DNA from: Bordetella sp.
GTDB taxonomy: Bacteria; Pseudomonadota; Alphaproteobacteria; Caulobacterales; Caulobacteraceae
Direction of reading: 5' to 3'
Assembly (NCBI GenBank): GCA_017308115.1
Contig: JAFKFS010000021.1
Span: forward strand, 1-50,734
DNA: 50,734 nt
Numbering within the stretch: the stretch's first letter is position 1; each line of letters begins with the position of its first letter. Below are positions 7,853 through 15,734 of this stretch, piece after piece. The position numbers and the translations under genes are program-made. The notes beneath the pieces are model-generated. The model made no database searches, was not told the DNA's origin, and saw only the letters and a program-made list of their open reading frames with translations.

Positions 7853-8728
7853 ATGTCCGACTTCGAGCACGTTTTCGAGCAGCCGCCGGAAGGCGCCGCC
7901 GCCGACTGGACCATCCCCCAGAACTGGTCGTCCTACACCGAGGTCGAGCACCAGACCTGGAACACCCTTTACGAGCGGCAGATGAAGATCCTGCCGGGCC
8001 GGGCGTGCGAGGCCTATATGCGCGGGCTGGACGCGCTGGACCTGAACATGGGCGGCATCCCCGATTTCGAGGTGATGAACCCCAAACTCCAGGCCCTGAC
8101 CGGCTGGACCGTGGTCTGCGTGCCCGGACTGGTGCCGGACGAGGTCTTCTTCGACCACCTGGCCAACCGCCGCTTCGTCTCGGGCCAGTTCATCCGCAAG
8201 CCGGACCAGCTGGACTATCTGCAGGAGCCGGACATCTTCCACGACGTGTTCGGCCACGTCCCCATGCTGACCGACCCCGCCTTCGCCGCCTATATGGAGG
8301 CCTACGGCAAGGGCGGACAGCGGGCGGCGTCGTTGGGGATGCTCCCGAACCTGGCGCGCCTGTACTGGTACACGGTCGAGTTCGGTCTGATGCAGGAGGC
8401 GGACGGCCTTCGCATCTATGGCGCGGGCATCGTGTCGTCGGCGACCGAGAGCGTCTTCAGTCTGGAAGACCCTTCGCCCAACCGCCTGGGCTTCGACCTG
8501 GAGCGGGTGATGAAGACCCTCTACCGCATCGACGACTTCCAGCAGGTCTATTTCGTCATCGACAGCATCGAGGCGCTGAAGACGGTGACGTTGCAGGACT
8601 TCGGCCCGGTCTATGAGCGGCTGAAGGGCGCCGAGGCCCTGCCGATCGAAACCATCCTGCCGACGGACAAGGTGTTTACGCGCGGCACGCAGGCCTACGC
8701 GGCCAAGGGCGGGCGCTTCGCGGCATAG
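7853..8728 (+). CDS. phhA: Phenylalanine-4-hydroxylase
   Basis: The 291-residue protein is a monomeric bacterial aromatic amino acid hydroxylase that converts phenylalanine to tyrosine with oxygen and a tetrahydropterin. The iron ligands are visible as His130 and His135 in FHDVFGHVPML and Glu176 in YWYTVEFGL. It lacks the N-terminal ACT regulatory domain of animal enzymes, as usual in Proteobacteria. A GAGAGGAG site precedes the ATG. It stands alone between the rplL terminator and a repeat-filled gap. No pterin carbinolamine dehydratase is adjacent. Confidence 0.96.
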   Translation: MSDFEHVFEQPPEGAAADWTIPQNWSSYTEVEHQTWNTLYERQMKILPGRACEAYMRGLDALDLNMGGIPDFEVMNPKLQALTGWTVVCVPGLVPDEVFFDHLANRRFVSGQFIRKPDQLDYLQEPDIFHDVFGHVPMLTDPAFAAYMEAYGKGGQRAASLGMLPNLARLYWYTVEFGLMQEADGLRIYGAGIVSSATESVFSLEDPSPNRLGFDLERVMKTLYRIDDFQQVYFVIDSIEALKTVTLQDFGPVYERLKGAEALPIETILPTDKVFTRGTQAYAAKGGRFAA

Positions 8729-8740
8729 ACGGCGCATCTT

Positions 8741-8802
8741 CTCCCTCCCCTTTATGGGGAGGGTGGTCGCGCAAGCGACCGGGTGGGGAGGGGCAGGTGA
8801 TG
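8741..8802. repeat. Outer palindromic repeat, left copy (phhA/astB gap)
   Basis: A hairpin formed by CTCCCTCCCC and GGGGAGGG is followed by GGTCGCGCAAGCGACC, a second hairpin, then GGGTGGGGAGGGGCAGGTGA. A diverged copy lies in inverted orientation at 9021-9090. The unit starts 12 nt after the phhA stop and could serve as its transcription end, although no T-run follows. Confidence 0.85.
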
Positions 8803-8860
8803 TGGAAAGCGATTTCTGAACGCTCCGCGCCCCTGTTGGCCACACCCGCCGATCCTATCG

Positions 8861-8895
8861 CGCCGTCATTCTCGGGCTTGACCCGAGAATCCAGC
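8861..8895. repeat. Inner 35-bp inverted repeat, left arm
   Basis: This 35-nt unit contains the hairpin CTCGGGCTTGACCCGAG and is repeated without mismatch in inverted orientation at 8946-8980, across a 50-nt spacer. It is nested inside the outer repeat pair. The gap 8729-9091 holds no gene that I can support. Confidence 0.93.
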
Positions 8896-8945
8896 CCCCA
8901 ACGGTCTGAATCATCCTGAAGGTTGATGGAGTCGCCGTCGTGTTT

Positions 8946-8980
8946 GCTGGATTCTCGGGTCAAGCCCGAGAATGACGGCG
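8946..8980. repeat. Inner 35-bp inverted repeat, right arm
   Basis: Exact reverse complement of 8861-8895, with the core CTCGGGTCAAGCCCGAG. Transcribed RNA could form a 35-bp stem with a 50-nt loop. Confidence 0.93.
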
Positions 8981-9020
8981 AAGTAGAGAAGAATGCGTAA
9001 GCGAAGGCTCAGCGCCCGGT

Positions 9021-9090
9021 ATCACCTTGCCGCCCCACCCGGCTTCGGCTTCGCCTCAGCCACCCTCCCCGGGACGGGGAGGGTGAAAGG
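9021..9090. repeat. Outer palindromic repeat, right copy (inverted)
   Basis: Read in reverse complement it gives CCCTCCCC...GGGGAGGGTGGC, a GAGGCGAAGCC stem region, then CCGGGTGGGG, the same order as the copy at 8741-8802. It ends 2 nt from the astB stop codon. Confidence 0.8.
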
Positions 9091-9091
9091 G

Positions 9092-10423
9092 TCACGTTCT
9101 CTGGAACGGGTAGAAGCCGGCGCCCAGATTGAGGATCTGCGTCAGCTCGTCCAGCGCGCCGCGCGTCTCGTCCAGCAGGGCGGGATCGGCCAGGTCGCGG
9201 GCCGTCAGGCTGTCGCGATACCAGCGGCGGCCCCAGTCTGACAGACGGGCGTACAGGGCGTCCGTCAGACGCATGGCGGGATTGGTCGCCACCAACTCCG
9301 TCTCGGTCAGAACGACGCGCAGACGCAGACAGGCCGGGCCGCCGCCGTTGCGCATCGACTGACGCACATCGACGTATTCGACATGACCGATCGGGCCGTT
9401 GGAGGTTGCGAGGGCCTGCGCGACCGCATGGCTGCGCGGGTTGTCGCGCGTTTCGGTCGGGCAGATCAGGGTCAGGCGATCCTGTCCCGGAACCCGGATC
9501 AGCATGGAGTTGAACAGATAGGAACTGATGGCGTCGGCCAGCGGCAGGTCGGCGGCCGAGATTTCAATGAACTGCGGCTCAAAGGCGTCGGCCGCGATCC
9601 TGATCGCGTGTTTTGTCTCAGCGGTATTCTCGAAGGACTGTTCGTGGAAGAGCAGCGTGTCCAGGGCTCCGACGCATACGACGTCATTGTGGAACGTGCC
9701 TCCAGCGATAGCCGCACGCGACTGCTGAGCCAGAACCACACCCTGATCCATGTAACGACGGGCCAGAGCCTCCGAGGCCTGTCGCGTTTGTCTTGCTGGG
9801 AAATGCCCGTCCCAGGGTTCAAATGCGTCGCGCCCCCAGACCAGCAGGTTCACGCCGGGATAGTGATGCTCGGCGCATAACCGAACGTGATTGGCGGCGC
9901 CTTCGTCAGCGAGGTGGGAGACTGAGGGCAGGGCATCATGCACGGTGAACCACGAAGGGTCAGGAAACAGCGCTTCGAGTGCGCGCTTCGTCTGCTGGTG
10001 CTCCAGCGAGCGGTGTAGATTGGTGACGAGGTTGGCGGGCGTGAAGTGAACGCGGCCGTCGCGGCTGTCGGCGCTGGGCGTCACCGTGGCGGCGTTGGCG
10101 GCCCACATGGGCGAGGCCGAACAGGCGGCGGCGGCGAAGGACGGGGCGTCCTTCCATGCGCGTTCCAGTATAGCCTTGTCCGTGCCCCAGAAGCCCAATG
10201 AGCGCAGGAAGGGTATGTTCGGCCGCTCATGCGGGGGCAGGACGAACTGGGGAAGGCCCAGATCGGCCAGGGTCTTCATCTTGACGAGACCCTGCAGCAC
10301 CGCCGCGCGCGGGTTGGACGCCTCGCCCTTGTTCAGGCTGGAGGCGAGGTTGCCTGGCGACAGGCCCGCGTAGGAGTGGGTCGGCCCGATCAGGCCGTCG
10401 GCGTTGGCTTCGACAGCGCTCAT
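9092..10423 (-). CDS. astB: N-succinylarginine dihydrolase
   Basis: The 443-residue protein is full-length AstB, the second enzyme of the arginine succinyltransferase pathway. It hydrolyses N2-succinylarginine to succinylornithine, CO2 and two ammonia. Conserved elements include DGLIGPTHSYAGLSPGN at the N-terminus and the catalytic residues Glu174, His245 (GGTFHND) and Cys365 (NGGGPACLRLRV), at positions close to those of the E. coli enzyme. It is the last gene of the minus-strand operon M20 hydrolase-astA-astD-astB. The gap to astD is almost filled by an inverted-repeat element. Confidence 0.97.
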   Translation of the reverse strand: MSAVEANADGLIGPTHSYAGLSPGNLASSLNKGEASNPRAAVLQGLVKMKTLADLGLPQFVLPPHERPNIPFLRSLGFWGTDKAILERAWKDAPSFAAAACSASPMWAANAATVTPSADSRDGRVHFTPANLVTNLHRSLEHQQTKRALEALFPDPSWFTVHDALPSVSHLADEGAANHVRLCAEHHYPGVNLLVWGRDAFEPWDGHFPARQTRQASEALARRYMDQGVVLAQQSRAAIAGGTFHNDVVCVGALDTLLFHEQSFENTAETKHAIRIAADAFEPQFIEISAADLPLADAISSYLFNSMLIRVPGQDRLTLICPTETRDNPRSHAVAQALATSNGPIGHVEYVDVRQSMRNGGGPACLRLRVVLTETELVATNPAMRLTDALYARLSDWGRRWYRDSLTARDLADPALLDETRGALDELTQILNLGAGFYPFQRT

Positions 10424-10457
10424 GCGTGTCGCTCCCGCAAGAGGCGATGTCTTCCTT

Positions 10458-10512
10458 CCTTCTCCCCTTGTGGGAGAAGGTGGGCGCCGGAGGCGCTCGG
10501 ATGAGGGGTGTC
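10458..10512. repeat. Left terminal repeat of a 167-bp MITE-like element
   Basis: It starts with CCTTCTCCCC-TTG-TGGGAGAAGG, then has a GGCGCCGGAGGCGC hairpin and ends CGGATGAGGGGTGTC. The same unit appears inverted at 10570-10624. It belongs to the same family as the repeats around the DUF559 gene at 49231-49698. Confidence 0.92.
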
Positions 10513-10569
10513 GGCGACGCCGTGTCCGTTCATCCGTGACCTGGAGTTCAAATTAATGACCATGGCGCT

Positions 10570-10624
10570 GACACCCCTCATCCGTCTCGCTGTGCGAGCC
10601 ACCTTCTCCCACAAGGGGAGAAGG
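10570..10624. repeat. Right terminal repeat of the MITE-like element
   Basis: Reverse complement of the 10458-10512 unit. The outer 24 bp and the inner GACACCCCTCATCCG match exactly; the central hairpin differs (GTCTCGCTGTGCGAGCC). It ends 2 nt before the astD stop codon. Confidence 0.92.
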
Positions 10625-10626
10625 GA

Positions 10627-12042
10627 TCAGCGCAAGCCCTTGATCTCGCTTTCGATGTTCTTGACCGAACCGGCCTCGAAACTGGCGACCGGATAGGCGC
10701 AGTAGTCGGCGGCGTACCAGGCGCTCGGCCGGTGGTTGCCGGAGGCGCCCAGGCCGCCGAAGGGCATGTCGCCCGCCGCGCCGGTGGTCGGGCGGTTGAA
10801 GTTCACCACGCCTGCGCGGATGCGGTTGATGAAGCGGTCCCAGTTCTTCGCGTCGTCGCTGACCAGACCGGCGGACAGGCCGTATTTGGTGGCGTTGGCG
10901 GCGGTGACGGCGGCGTCGAACGTCGGAACGCGCAGCACCTGCAGGAAGGGGGCGAACATCTCCTCGTCCTCGACCGCGACGCCGGTGACGTCGATGATCG
11001 CAGGTTTCACGAAGGCGCCGGGCAGGTTGTCGACCGGACCCGAGGCACGGATCACGCGCGCGCCCGCGTCGATGCGCTGTTGCAAGGCTTGCAGCGCGGC
11101 CTGAGCGGCCTTCTGCGAGATCAGCGGCCCGGCGTAGGGCTCGGGATCGCTGTCCCAGGGGGCGAAGTTCAGGCGATCGGACAGGGCGGCGACGGCCTCG
11201 ACGATGGCGTCGCCTTGGGCGCCTTCCGGCACGATCAGGCGGCGCGCGCACGAGCAACGCTGGCCGGTGGTGACGAAGGCGGACTGGACCACGATGCCCG
11301 CGACAGCCTCGGCGTCGTCGGCGTCCCAGACGACCAGCGGATTGTTGCCGCCCAGCTCCAGCGCCAGGATGACGTGGGGATCGTCGGCGAACTTGCGGCG
11401 GAAGTGGGCGCCCGCCGCGCCCGAGCCGGTGAACATCAGGGCGTCGATCGGCTGATCCAGCAGGGCCGCGCCGGTCTCGCGCCCGCCCTGCACCATGTTG
11501 AACACGCCCTTGGGTAGATCGGCGGCGTCCAGGCATTCGGCCATCAGCTGACCGGTCAGGGGCGTTTCCTCGGACGGCTTGAACACCACCGTGTCGCCCG
11601 CCAGCAGGGCCGGGACGATGTGGCCGTTGGGCAGGTGGCCGGGGAAGTTGAACGGGCCGAGCACCGCCGAGACGCCGTGCGGACGGTGACGCAGGGTGGC
11701 GCGACCGAAGGCGGTCTCGCTGCTGCGCTCGCCGGTGCGCTCGTCATAGGCGCGGATGGAGATGTCGACCTTGCCCGCCATGGAGGCGAGTTCGGTTTTG
11801 GTCTCCCACAGGGCCTTGCCGGTCTCGCGGCTGATGGCCTCGGCCATTTCGGGCGCGCGTTCCTTGAGCACGGCCTGATAGCGTTTGACCGCGTCGATGC
11901 GGTCCTGGCGCGGGCGGTCGGCCCAGTCGGGGAAGGCGGCGCGGGCGGCCTCGACGGCGGCGGCGACCTGAGCGGTCGAGGCGGCCTCGCCCTCCCAGAT
12001 GGTTTCGCCGGTGGCGGGGTTGGTGGAGACGAAGTGGGTCAT
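10627..12042 (-). CDS. astD: Succinylglutamate-semialdehyde dehydrogenase
   Basis: The 471-residue NAD-dependent aldehyde dehydrogenase oxidises N-succinylglutamate 5-semialdehyde to N-succinylglutamate, the fourth step of arginine succinylation. It has the ALDH features FNFPGHLPNGH, FKPSEETPLTG, ALELGGNNPL with Glu229, and the catalytic Cys263 in TGQRCSCARR, the form typical of AstD. Length is normal. It lies in the ast operon between astA and astB, and both flanking gaps are filled by inverted-repeat units. Confidence 0.96.
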   Translation of the reverse strand: MTHFVSTNPATGETIWEGEAASTAQVAAAVEAARAAFPDWADRPRQDRIDAVKRYQAVLKERAPEMAEAISRETGKALWETKTELASMAGKVDISIRAYDERTGERSSETAFGRATLRHRPHGVSAVLGPFNFPGHLPNGHIVPALLAGDTVVFKPSEETPLTGQLMAECLDAADLPKGVFNMVQGGRETGAALLDQPIDALMFTGSGAAGAHFRRKFADDPHVILALELGGNNPLVVWDADDAEAVAGIVVQSAFVTTGQRCSCARRLIVPEGAQGDAIVEAVAALSDRLNFAPWDSDPEPYAGPLISQKAAQAALQALQQRIDAGARVIRASGPVDNLPGAFVKPAIIDVTGVAVEDEEMFAPFLQVLRVPTFDAAVTAANATKYGLSAGLVSDDAKNWDRFINRIRAGVVNFNRPTTGAAGDMPFGGLGASGNHRPSAWYAADYCAYPVASFEAGSVKNIESEIKGLR

Positions 12043-12050
12043 ATCAGTAT

Positions 12051-12081
12051 CCGCTCATCCCGGCGGACGCCGGGACCCAGT
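12051..12081. repeat. 31-bp inverted repeat, left arm (astD/astA gap)
   Basis: The unit contains the hairpin CCCGGCGGACGCCGGG and is repeated exactly, inverted, at 12152-12182 across a 70-nt spacer. It is related to the pair in the fabD/fabG gap. Confidence 0.93.
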
Positions 12082-12151
12082 ACTTTGGCCGCATCTGAGC
12101 GGCGGGACGAAAGGCCAAGTCAAGTCGGGAGGCGTGGTGCGCGGGGCTCTC

Positions 12152-12182
12152 ACTGGGTCCCGGCGTCCGCCGGGATGAGCGG
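12152..12182. repeat. 31-bp inverted repeat, right arm
   Basis: Exact reverse complement of 12051-12081. It ends 13 nt before the astA stop codon. The whole astA-astD gap (12043-12195) consists of this pair and its spacer. Confidence 0.93.
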
Positions 12183-12195
12183 GAAATCTCGAGGA

Positions 12196-13203
12196 TCACG
12201 ACTTCACCCTGACCGTGGCGCCGTCCTTGATCTTCAGGGCGGTGGCGACGTCGGGGGTCATGCGCGCCAGGTCGCCGTCGACCAGCACGCGGGCGCGCAC
12301 GGCGCGGAAGGCGGCGACGCTGTCGGTCGAGATGAGGGAGGGCAGGTCGACCTCGACCTCGTTCTCGATGCGGGCGGTCAGGACGCGGGCGTCGCGAATG
12401 GTGCGGATGTTGTCGCGGCCGCAGGCCACGGTCGGGCCGGCGTCGAAGATGTCGATCAGGCCGTTGGGGCGGAAGCCTTCGCTTTCCAGCAGGGCCATGG
12501 CGGGCACGCCCTGCGGGTGCACCTTGCCGATCACGGCGCGGGCCGGTTCGGGCAGCAGGTCGATGTAGATGGGGTGGCGCGGCGCCAGGTCGAGGATGAA
12601 CTGCTTGTCGGTCGAGCCGGTCATGCGGTCGGCGTCGTCGAAATCCATCGGGAAGAATTTGTGCGCCACATGGTCCCAGAAGGGGCAGTAGCCGTCGGGG
12701 GTGAAGACGCCGCGCAGCTCGGCCAGCACATTGTCGGCGAAAAGATCCGGCTGGGCGCCGATCAGCATGTAGCGCGACTGGCTGAGCAGGCGCCCGGCGC
12801 CGCCCTTGCGCCGGTCGGCTTTCAGGAACAGGGAGCCGACCTCGGTCCAGCCGGTGCATTCGTTGACCAGCACCAGGGTCTGGTGGTTCAGCTTCACGTT
12901 CAGGGACGGCGACTGGACGGTGTTGTTGACCACGCGGAAGCTGAAGAAGGGCCGCTTCAGCCCGACCGTCGCCTTGACCGAGCCGATGCCGTCGATGTCG
13001 CCCGTGTCCCCGTCCTCCAGCATCAGGGTGTACCAGGCCTCTTCGGGCGCGATCCGTCCCTCGAAGCTGGCCTGACTCAGCTCCAGCCGCTCGCTCAGGA
13101 CATCTGCGTCCTCGGGCAGGCTGGTGAAGCCGGGGCCGGACAGGATGGCCAGTTCGAGCAGGTGGTGAAGGTCGGCGGGACCGGCGGGACGAACAACGAG
13201 CAT
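12196..13203 (-). CDS. astA: Arginine N-succinyltransferase
   Basis: The 335-residue protein is AstA, which transfers succinyl from succinyl-CoA to the alpha-amino group of arginine, the committed step of the pathway. It starts MLVVRPAGPADLHHLLELA, a GNAT-like opening shared by the family, and contains FFSFRVVNNTVQSP and LLSQSRYMLIGAQPDLFADN. The start lies 4 nt after the stop of the upstream M20 hydrolase gene, so the two are coupled. A downstream 152-bp gap with an inverted-repeat pair separates it from astD. Confidence 0.95.
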   Translation of the reverse strand: MLVVRPAGPADLHHLLELAILSGPGFTSLPEDADVLSERLELSQASFEGRIAPEEAWYTLMLEDGDTGDIDGIGSVKATVGLKRPFFSFRVVNNTVQSPSLNVKLNHQTLVLVNECTGWTEVGSLFLKADRRKGGAGRLLSQSRYMLIGAQPDLFADNVLAELRGVFTPDGYCPFWDHVAHKFFPMDFDDADRMTGSTDKQFILDLAPRHPIYIDLLPEPARAVIGKVHPQGVPAMALLESEGFRPNGLIDIFDAGPTVACGRDNIRTIRDARVLTARIENEVEVDLPSLISTDSVAAFRAVRARVLVDGDLARMTPDVATALKIKDGATVRVKS

Positions 13204-13207
13204 GCGG

Positions 13208-14467
13208 TTACAGGGTCTCCAGTCGGAGCTGTTTCAGTTTGAGGGCGTCGATCTCGCCCGAGGCGATCTTGCACAGGATCAGGGCGGACAACTGGGCGCG
13301 TTCGACGAAGCTGGCGGGCCAGGCGAACTCCTGATCCGAATGGATGTCGCCGCCGACGACGCCGAGCGTATCGACATTCGGCAGGCCCGCCGCGTGCAGG
13401 TTGTTGCCCTCGCAGACGCCGCCCGAAGGCTTCCAGGCGATGGTCTGGCCCAGCAGGCTCCCTGCGTCGCGAACGGCGTGGAAGAGGGCGGCCTGGCTGG
13501 CGTCCATCGGCTTGGGCGCGCGGGTCATGCCGCCGTGCAGGTCCAGCGTCAGGCCGGGGAAGGGCGGTTCGGCGGCGAGGGCGCGCACCGTCTCGTCGAT
13601 CCATGTGGCGCTCTGGGCGTCCGGCACGCGGACGTTGAAGCGGATGACGGCGTTGTCGGCCACGACGTTCAGGGGGCCGCCGCCGGCGATCTTGGCGACG
13701 TTGACGGTGACGCCGTCGCGCTGGCCGTTCAGGCCGTGCAGGCGGGCGGCGATGATGGCGGCGCCCGCGACGGCGTTGGCGCCCTCGTGGAAGGCGCGGC
13801 CCGCGTGGGCGGCCTTGCCGGTGACGATCAGGTGGAAGTTGCCGCTGCCCTTGCGCTCGCCCGCCAGCGTGCCGTCCGACAGGGCGGGCTCATAGGTCAG
13901 GCCGACGTGGCCGCGCGCCCCCAGTTCCGCCAGCAGGGGGGCCGAGGCGGGAGAGCCGATCTCTTCGTCGGGGGACAGCAGCACGGTCCAGCCGACGCGG
14001 GCCTTGTCGGGATGGGTTTCGAAGGCTTCCAGCGCGGCCAGCATGACGCTGATCCCGCCCTTCATGTCGGCGATTCCGGGCCCGTTCAGGGCTCCGTCGT
14101 CGCGCGTGACGACCCGCTGGAAGGCGCTGTCGGCCGGAAAGACGGTGTCGTAGTGGCCGGTCAGCACGACCTGAAGCGGCGCCTCGGGCCGGGCGGTGAT
14201 CTTCAGGCAGTCGGCGTAGCTCTCGGCGATCACCGCGCCGCTGTCGGCCACGGTGACGGAGCCTTGCGTCGGCACGCGCTCGACCGCCGCCGCCGCACCG
14301 AAGGCGGCGCGCGCCGTGGCGTCCAGAACGTCGAGAACCCGCGCCAGCCCTTCGGCGTGGCGGCTGCCTGAGTTGATGTTCGACCAGTCGACGGCGCGCT
14401 GGACAATGGCGTCGCCATGGGCCGCGACGTGGTCCAGCACGGCCTGATCCTGAGGTTCGATCCGCAT
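13208..14467 (-). CDS. M20-family metallohydrolase, first gene of the ast operon
   Basis: The 419-residue protein has all M20 zinc-site residues: His105 and Asp107 (TGHYDTVF), Asp134 (GIADMKGG), the catalytic pair Glu168-Glu169 (SPDEEIGS), Glu193 and the C-terminal His376 (GGDIHSD). A dimerisation domain with GKAAHAGRAF lies near 217-226. It resembles carboxypeptidase G2/acetylornithine deacetylase relatives that cleave acyl-amino acids. It precedes astA by 4 nt. No astE is present in the window, so it may supply the last step, removal of succinate from succinylglutamate. That role is inferred; other N-acyl amino acids are possible substrates. Confidence 0.9.
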   Translation of the reverse strand: MRIEPQDQAVLDHVAAHGDAIVQRAVDWSNINSGSRHAEGLARVLDVLDATARAAFGAAAAVERVPTQGSVTVADSGAVIAESYADCLKITARPEAPLQVVLTGHYDTVFPADSAFQRVVTRDDGALNGPGIADMKGGISVMLAALEAFETHPDKARVGWTVLLSPDEEIGSPASAPLLAELGARGHVGLTYEPALSDGTLAGERKGSGNFHLIVTGKAAHAGRAFHEGANAVAGAAIIAARLHGLNGQRDGVTVNVAKIAGGGPLNVVADNAVIRFNVRVPDAQSATWIDETVRALAAEPPFPGLTLDLHGGMTRAPKPMDASQAALFHAVRDAGSLLGQTIAWKPSGGVCEGNNLHAAGLPNVDTLGVVGGDIHSDQEFAWPASFVERAQLSALILCKIASGEIDALKLKQLRLETL

Positions 14468-14584
14468 GGCGGCGACCCTAGACGGGCGCGGGAAAAAGGT
14501 GAAGGCGGGGCGTTATCTCTCTCATGCCCTTGGGGTTTCGGCGCCAGGCGGGATAGTTTCGCCGCCTCAGTCAGGGAGTCGCGC

Positions 14585-15043
14585 ATGAACCGTCGGATCG
14601 CACCGCCCCAACCCTTCGCCCCGGTCGATTCGGCGGAGACGGCGACGGCGCTGGCGCGCGGCAGCGCCTGGGCCTTCTGGATATGGGCGGCCGTGGGCCT
14701 GCTGCAGGCGGGGCTGGTCTGGTTTCAGGGCGATGCGGGGCATCAGGACGTGCGCGGCGCCACCACGGGCTTCATGATCTTTTTCGCCGGTTTCGCCGCC
14801 GTGCTGGGATGGATGCAGCACCGCAAGCCCAACCGCATCCTGCCGGTGTTCGGCCTGGCCTGGGCTCTTTATGAGTTGAGCGCCCTATCCGTCGGCCTGA
14901 TGGTCGGCGCGCCGCTGGCGGCGCCGGGCCTGCCGGTATGGAGCATCGCCCTGGGGGCGGCGGTCATGGTGCTGTGCCTGCTGCTGCACATCGGCGGCCT
15001 TCGCGGGGCGGCGAAGCTGGCGCCGGGCGAACTCAAGCCCTAG
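14585..15043 (+). CDS. Small four-TM membrane protein, unknown function
   Basis: The 152-residue protein has a short cytoplasmic N-terminus and four clear hydrophobic segments at roughly residues 28-47, 58-76, 86-106 and 116-137. I do not recognise the family. The start at ATG 14585 follows a GGGAG site. arsC begins 26 nt after its stop, so they may be co-transcribed. Nothing in the sequence indicates a substrate. Confidence 0.75.
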   Translation: MNRRIAPPQPFAPVDSAETATALARGSAWAFWIWAAVGLLQAGLVWFQGDAGHQDVRGATTGFMIFFAGFAAVLGWMQHRKPNRILPVFGLAWALYELSALSVGLMVGAPLAAPGLPVWSIALGAAVMVLCLLLHIGGLRGAAKLAPGELKP

Positions 15044-15069
15044 GTCAGGACGCAGACAGGAGCTTGGCC

Positions 15070-15411
15070 ATGACCGTCACGATCTATCACAACCCGAAAT
15101 GCTCGACCTCGCGCAAGGCGCTGGAGCTGCTGCGTGAACGCGGCGTCGAGCCGACGGTGGTCGAGTATCTGAAGACCGGCTGGGACGCCGAGACCCTGAA
15201 CCGCCTGGCGCGCGAAACGGGCGGCGGGCTGAAGGGCCTGCTGCGCAAGAAGGAGGCCAAGGCCGCCGAGCTTCTGGCCGAGGACGCCGACGATGCGACG
15301 ATCCTGGCCGCCATGATCGAGAGCCCGGTCATCGTCGAGCGTCCTATCGTGGAGACAGCGAAGGGCGCGGCGATCGGGCGGCCGGTGGAGGCGGTGCTGG
15401 ACGTGCTTTAG
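15070..15411 (+). CDS. arsC: Arsenate reductase (glutaredoxin type), ArsC
   Basis: The 113-residue protein has the ArsC signature YHNPKCSTSRKAL with the active-site Cys11, followed by LKTGWD, and near the C-terminus PVIVERPIV, which carries the arginine that binds arsenate. It reduces arsenate to arsenite with glutathione and glutaredoxin. No arsenite efflux pump or ArsR is adjacent, so this is a stand-alone housekeeping copy. An AGGAG site lies before the ATG. The stop overlaps the convergent lipoprotein gene by 4 nt. Confidence 0.92.
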   Translation: MTVTIYHNPKCSTSRKALELLRERGVEPTVVEYLKTGWDAETLNRLARETGGGLKGLLRKKEAKAAELLAEDADDATILAAMIESPVIVERPIVETAKGAAIGRPVEAVLDVL

Positions 15412-15632
15412 GGGCGTGTGGGTTGCCGAGTGTCGGGTTCCTGCGCTCGAATATGGGCTTCAACGGCCTCCGCCGCTTCTGCGGGGATTTCGACGCGAGC
15501 TTCAACGGATCGTTGGGTGGCGACTGCCTTGCCCGGTTCAGCCGGTGCCGTGACCTTTACGGTGACTTCATGCTTGGGCTCGGAGCAGGCCGCTAGAAGA
15601 ACCAGGATCGATAGGGCTGCTGCACGCTTCAT
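15408..15632 (-). CDS. Small putative lipoprotein, unknown function
   Basis: The 74-residue protein begins MKRAAALSILVLLAACSEP, a signal peptide with a lipobox (LAAC). The mature part of about 55 residues is rich in Ala, Glu and Val, has no fold I recognise, and includes a helix-prone AEAAEAVEAHIRAQ. The ATG at 15632 is preferred over the one at 15665 because GGAGG lies 5 nt upstream and it starts directly at the signal peptide. It converges with arsC, overlapping by 4 nt. Confidence 0.75.
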   Translation of the reverse strand: MKRAAALSILVLLAACSEPKHEVTVKVTAPAEPGKAVATQRSVEARVEIPAEAAEAVEAHIRAQEPDTRQPTRP

Positions 15633-15734
15633 CTTCGCCTCCGCTTTATAACGCGACTCTTTCAAGGGGGCGTTGGTTCGTCGAGTGAAGTTTTCTTCAT
15701 ATGCGAGGAGCAGGAAATTGATGGGCGCCGGAGG

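Larger units (their letters stand above)
10458..10624. mobile_element. Putative MITE-like element between astD and astB
   Basis: Two inverted copies of a two-hairpin unit of about 55 bp flank a 57-bp core (10513-10569) without a gene. The element fills nearly all of the 203-bp gap between the astD stop and the astB start, inside one operon. No target-site duplication is obvious. Mobility is inferred from the terminal inverted repeats and from the related gene-bearing element at 49231-49698. Confidence 0.6.

Noticed and set aside
8676-8963. A 95-codon minus-strand frame across the phhA/astB repeats
   Set aside because: It is made of translated palindromic repeats; such peptides recur wherever the repeats lie.
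8861-8980. Possible CRISPR array or integron attC site
   Set aside because: There are only two copies, inverted and not direct, with no cas or integrase gene, and the arms lack attC core sites.
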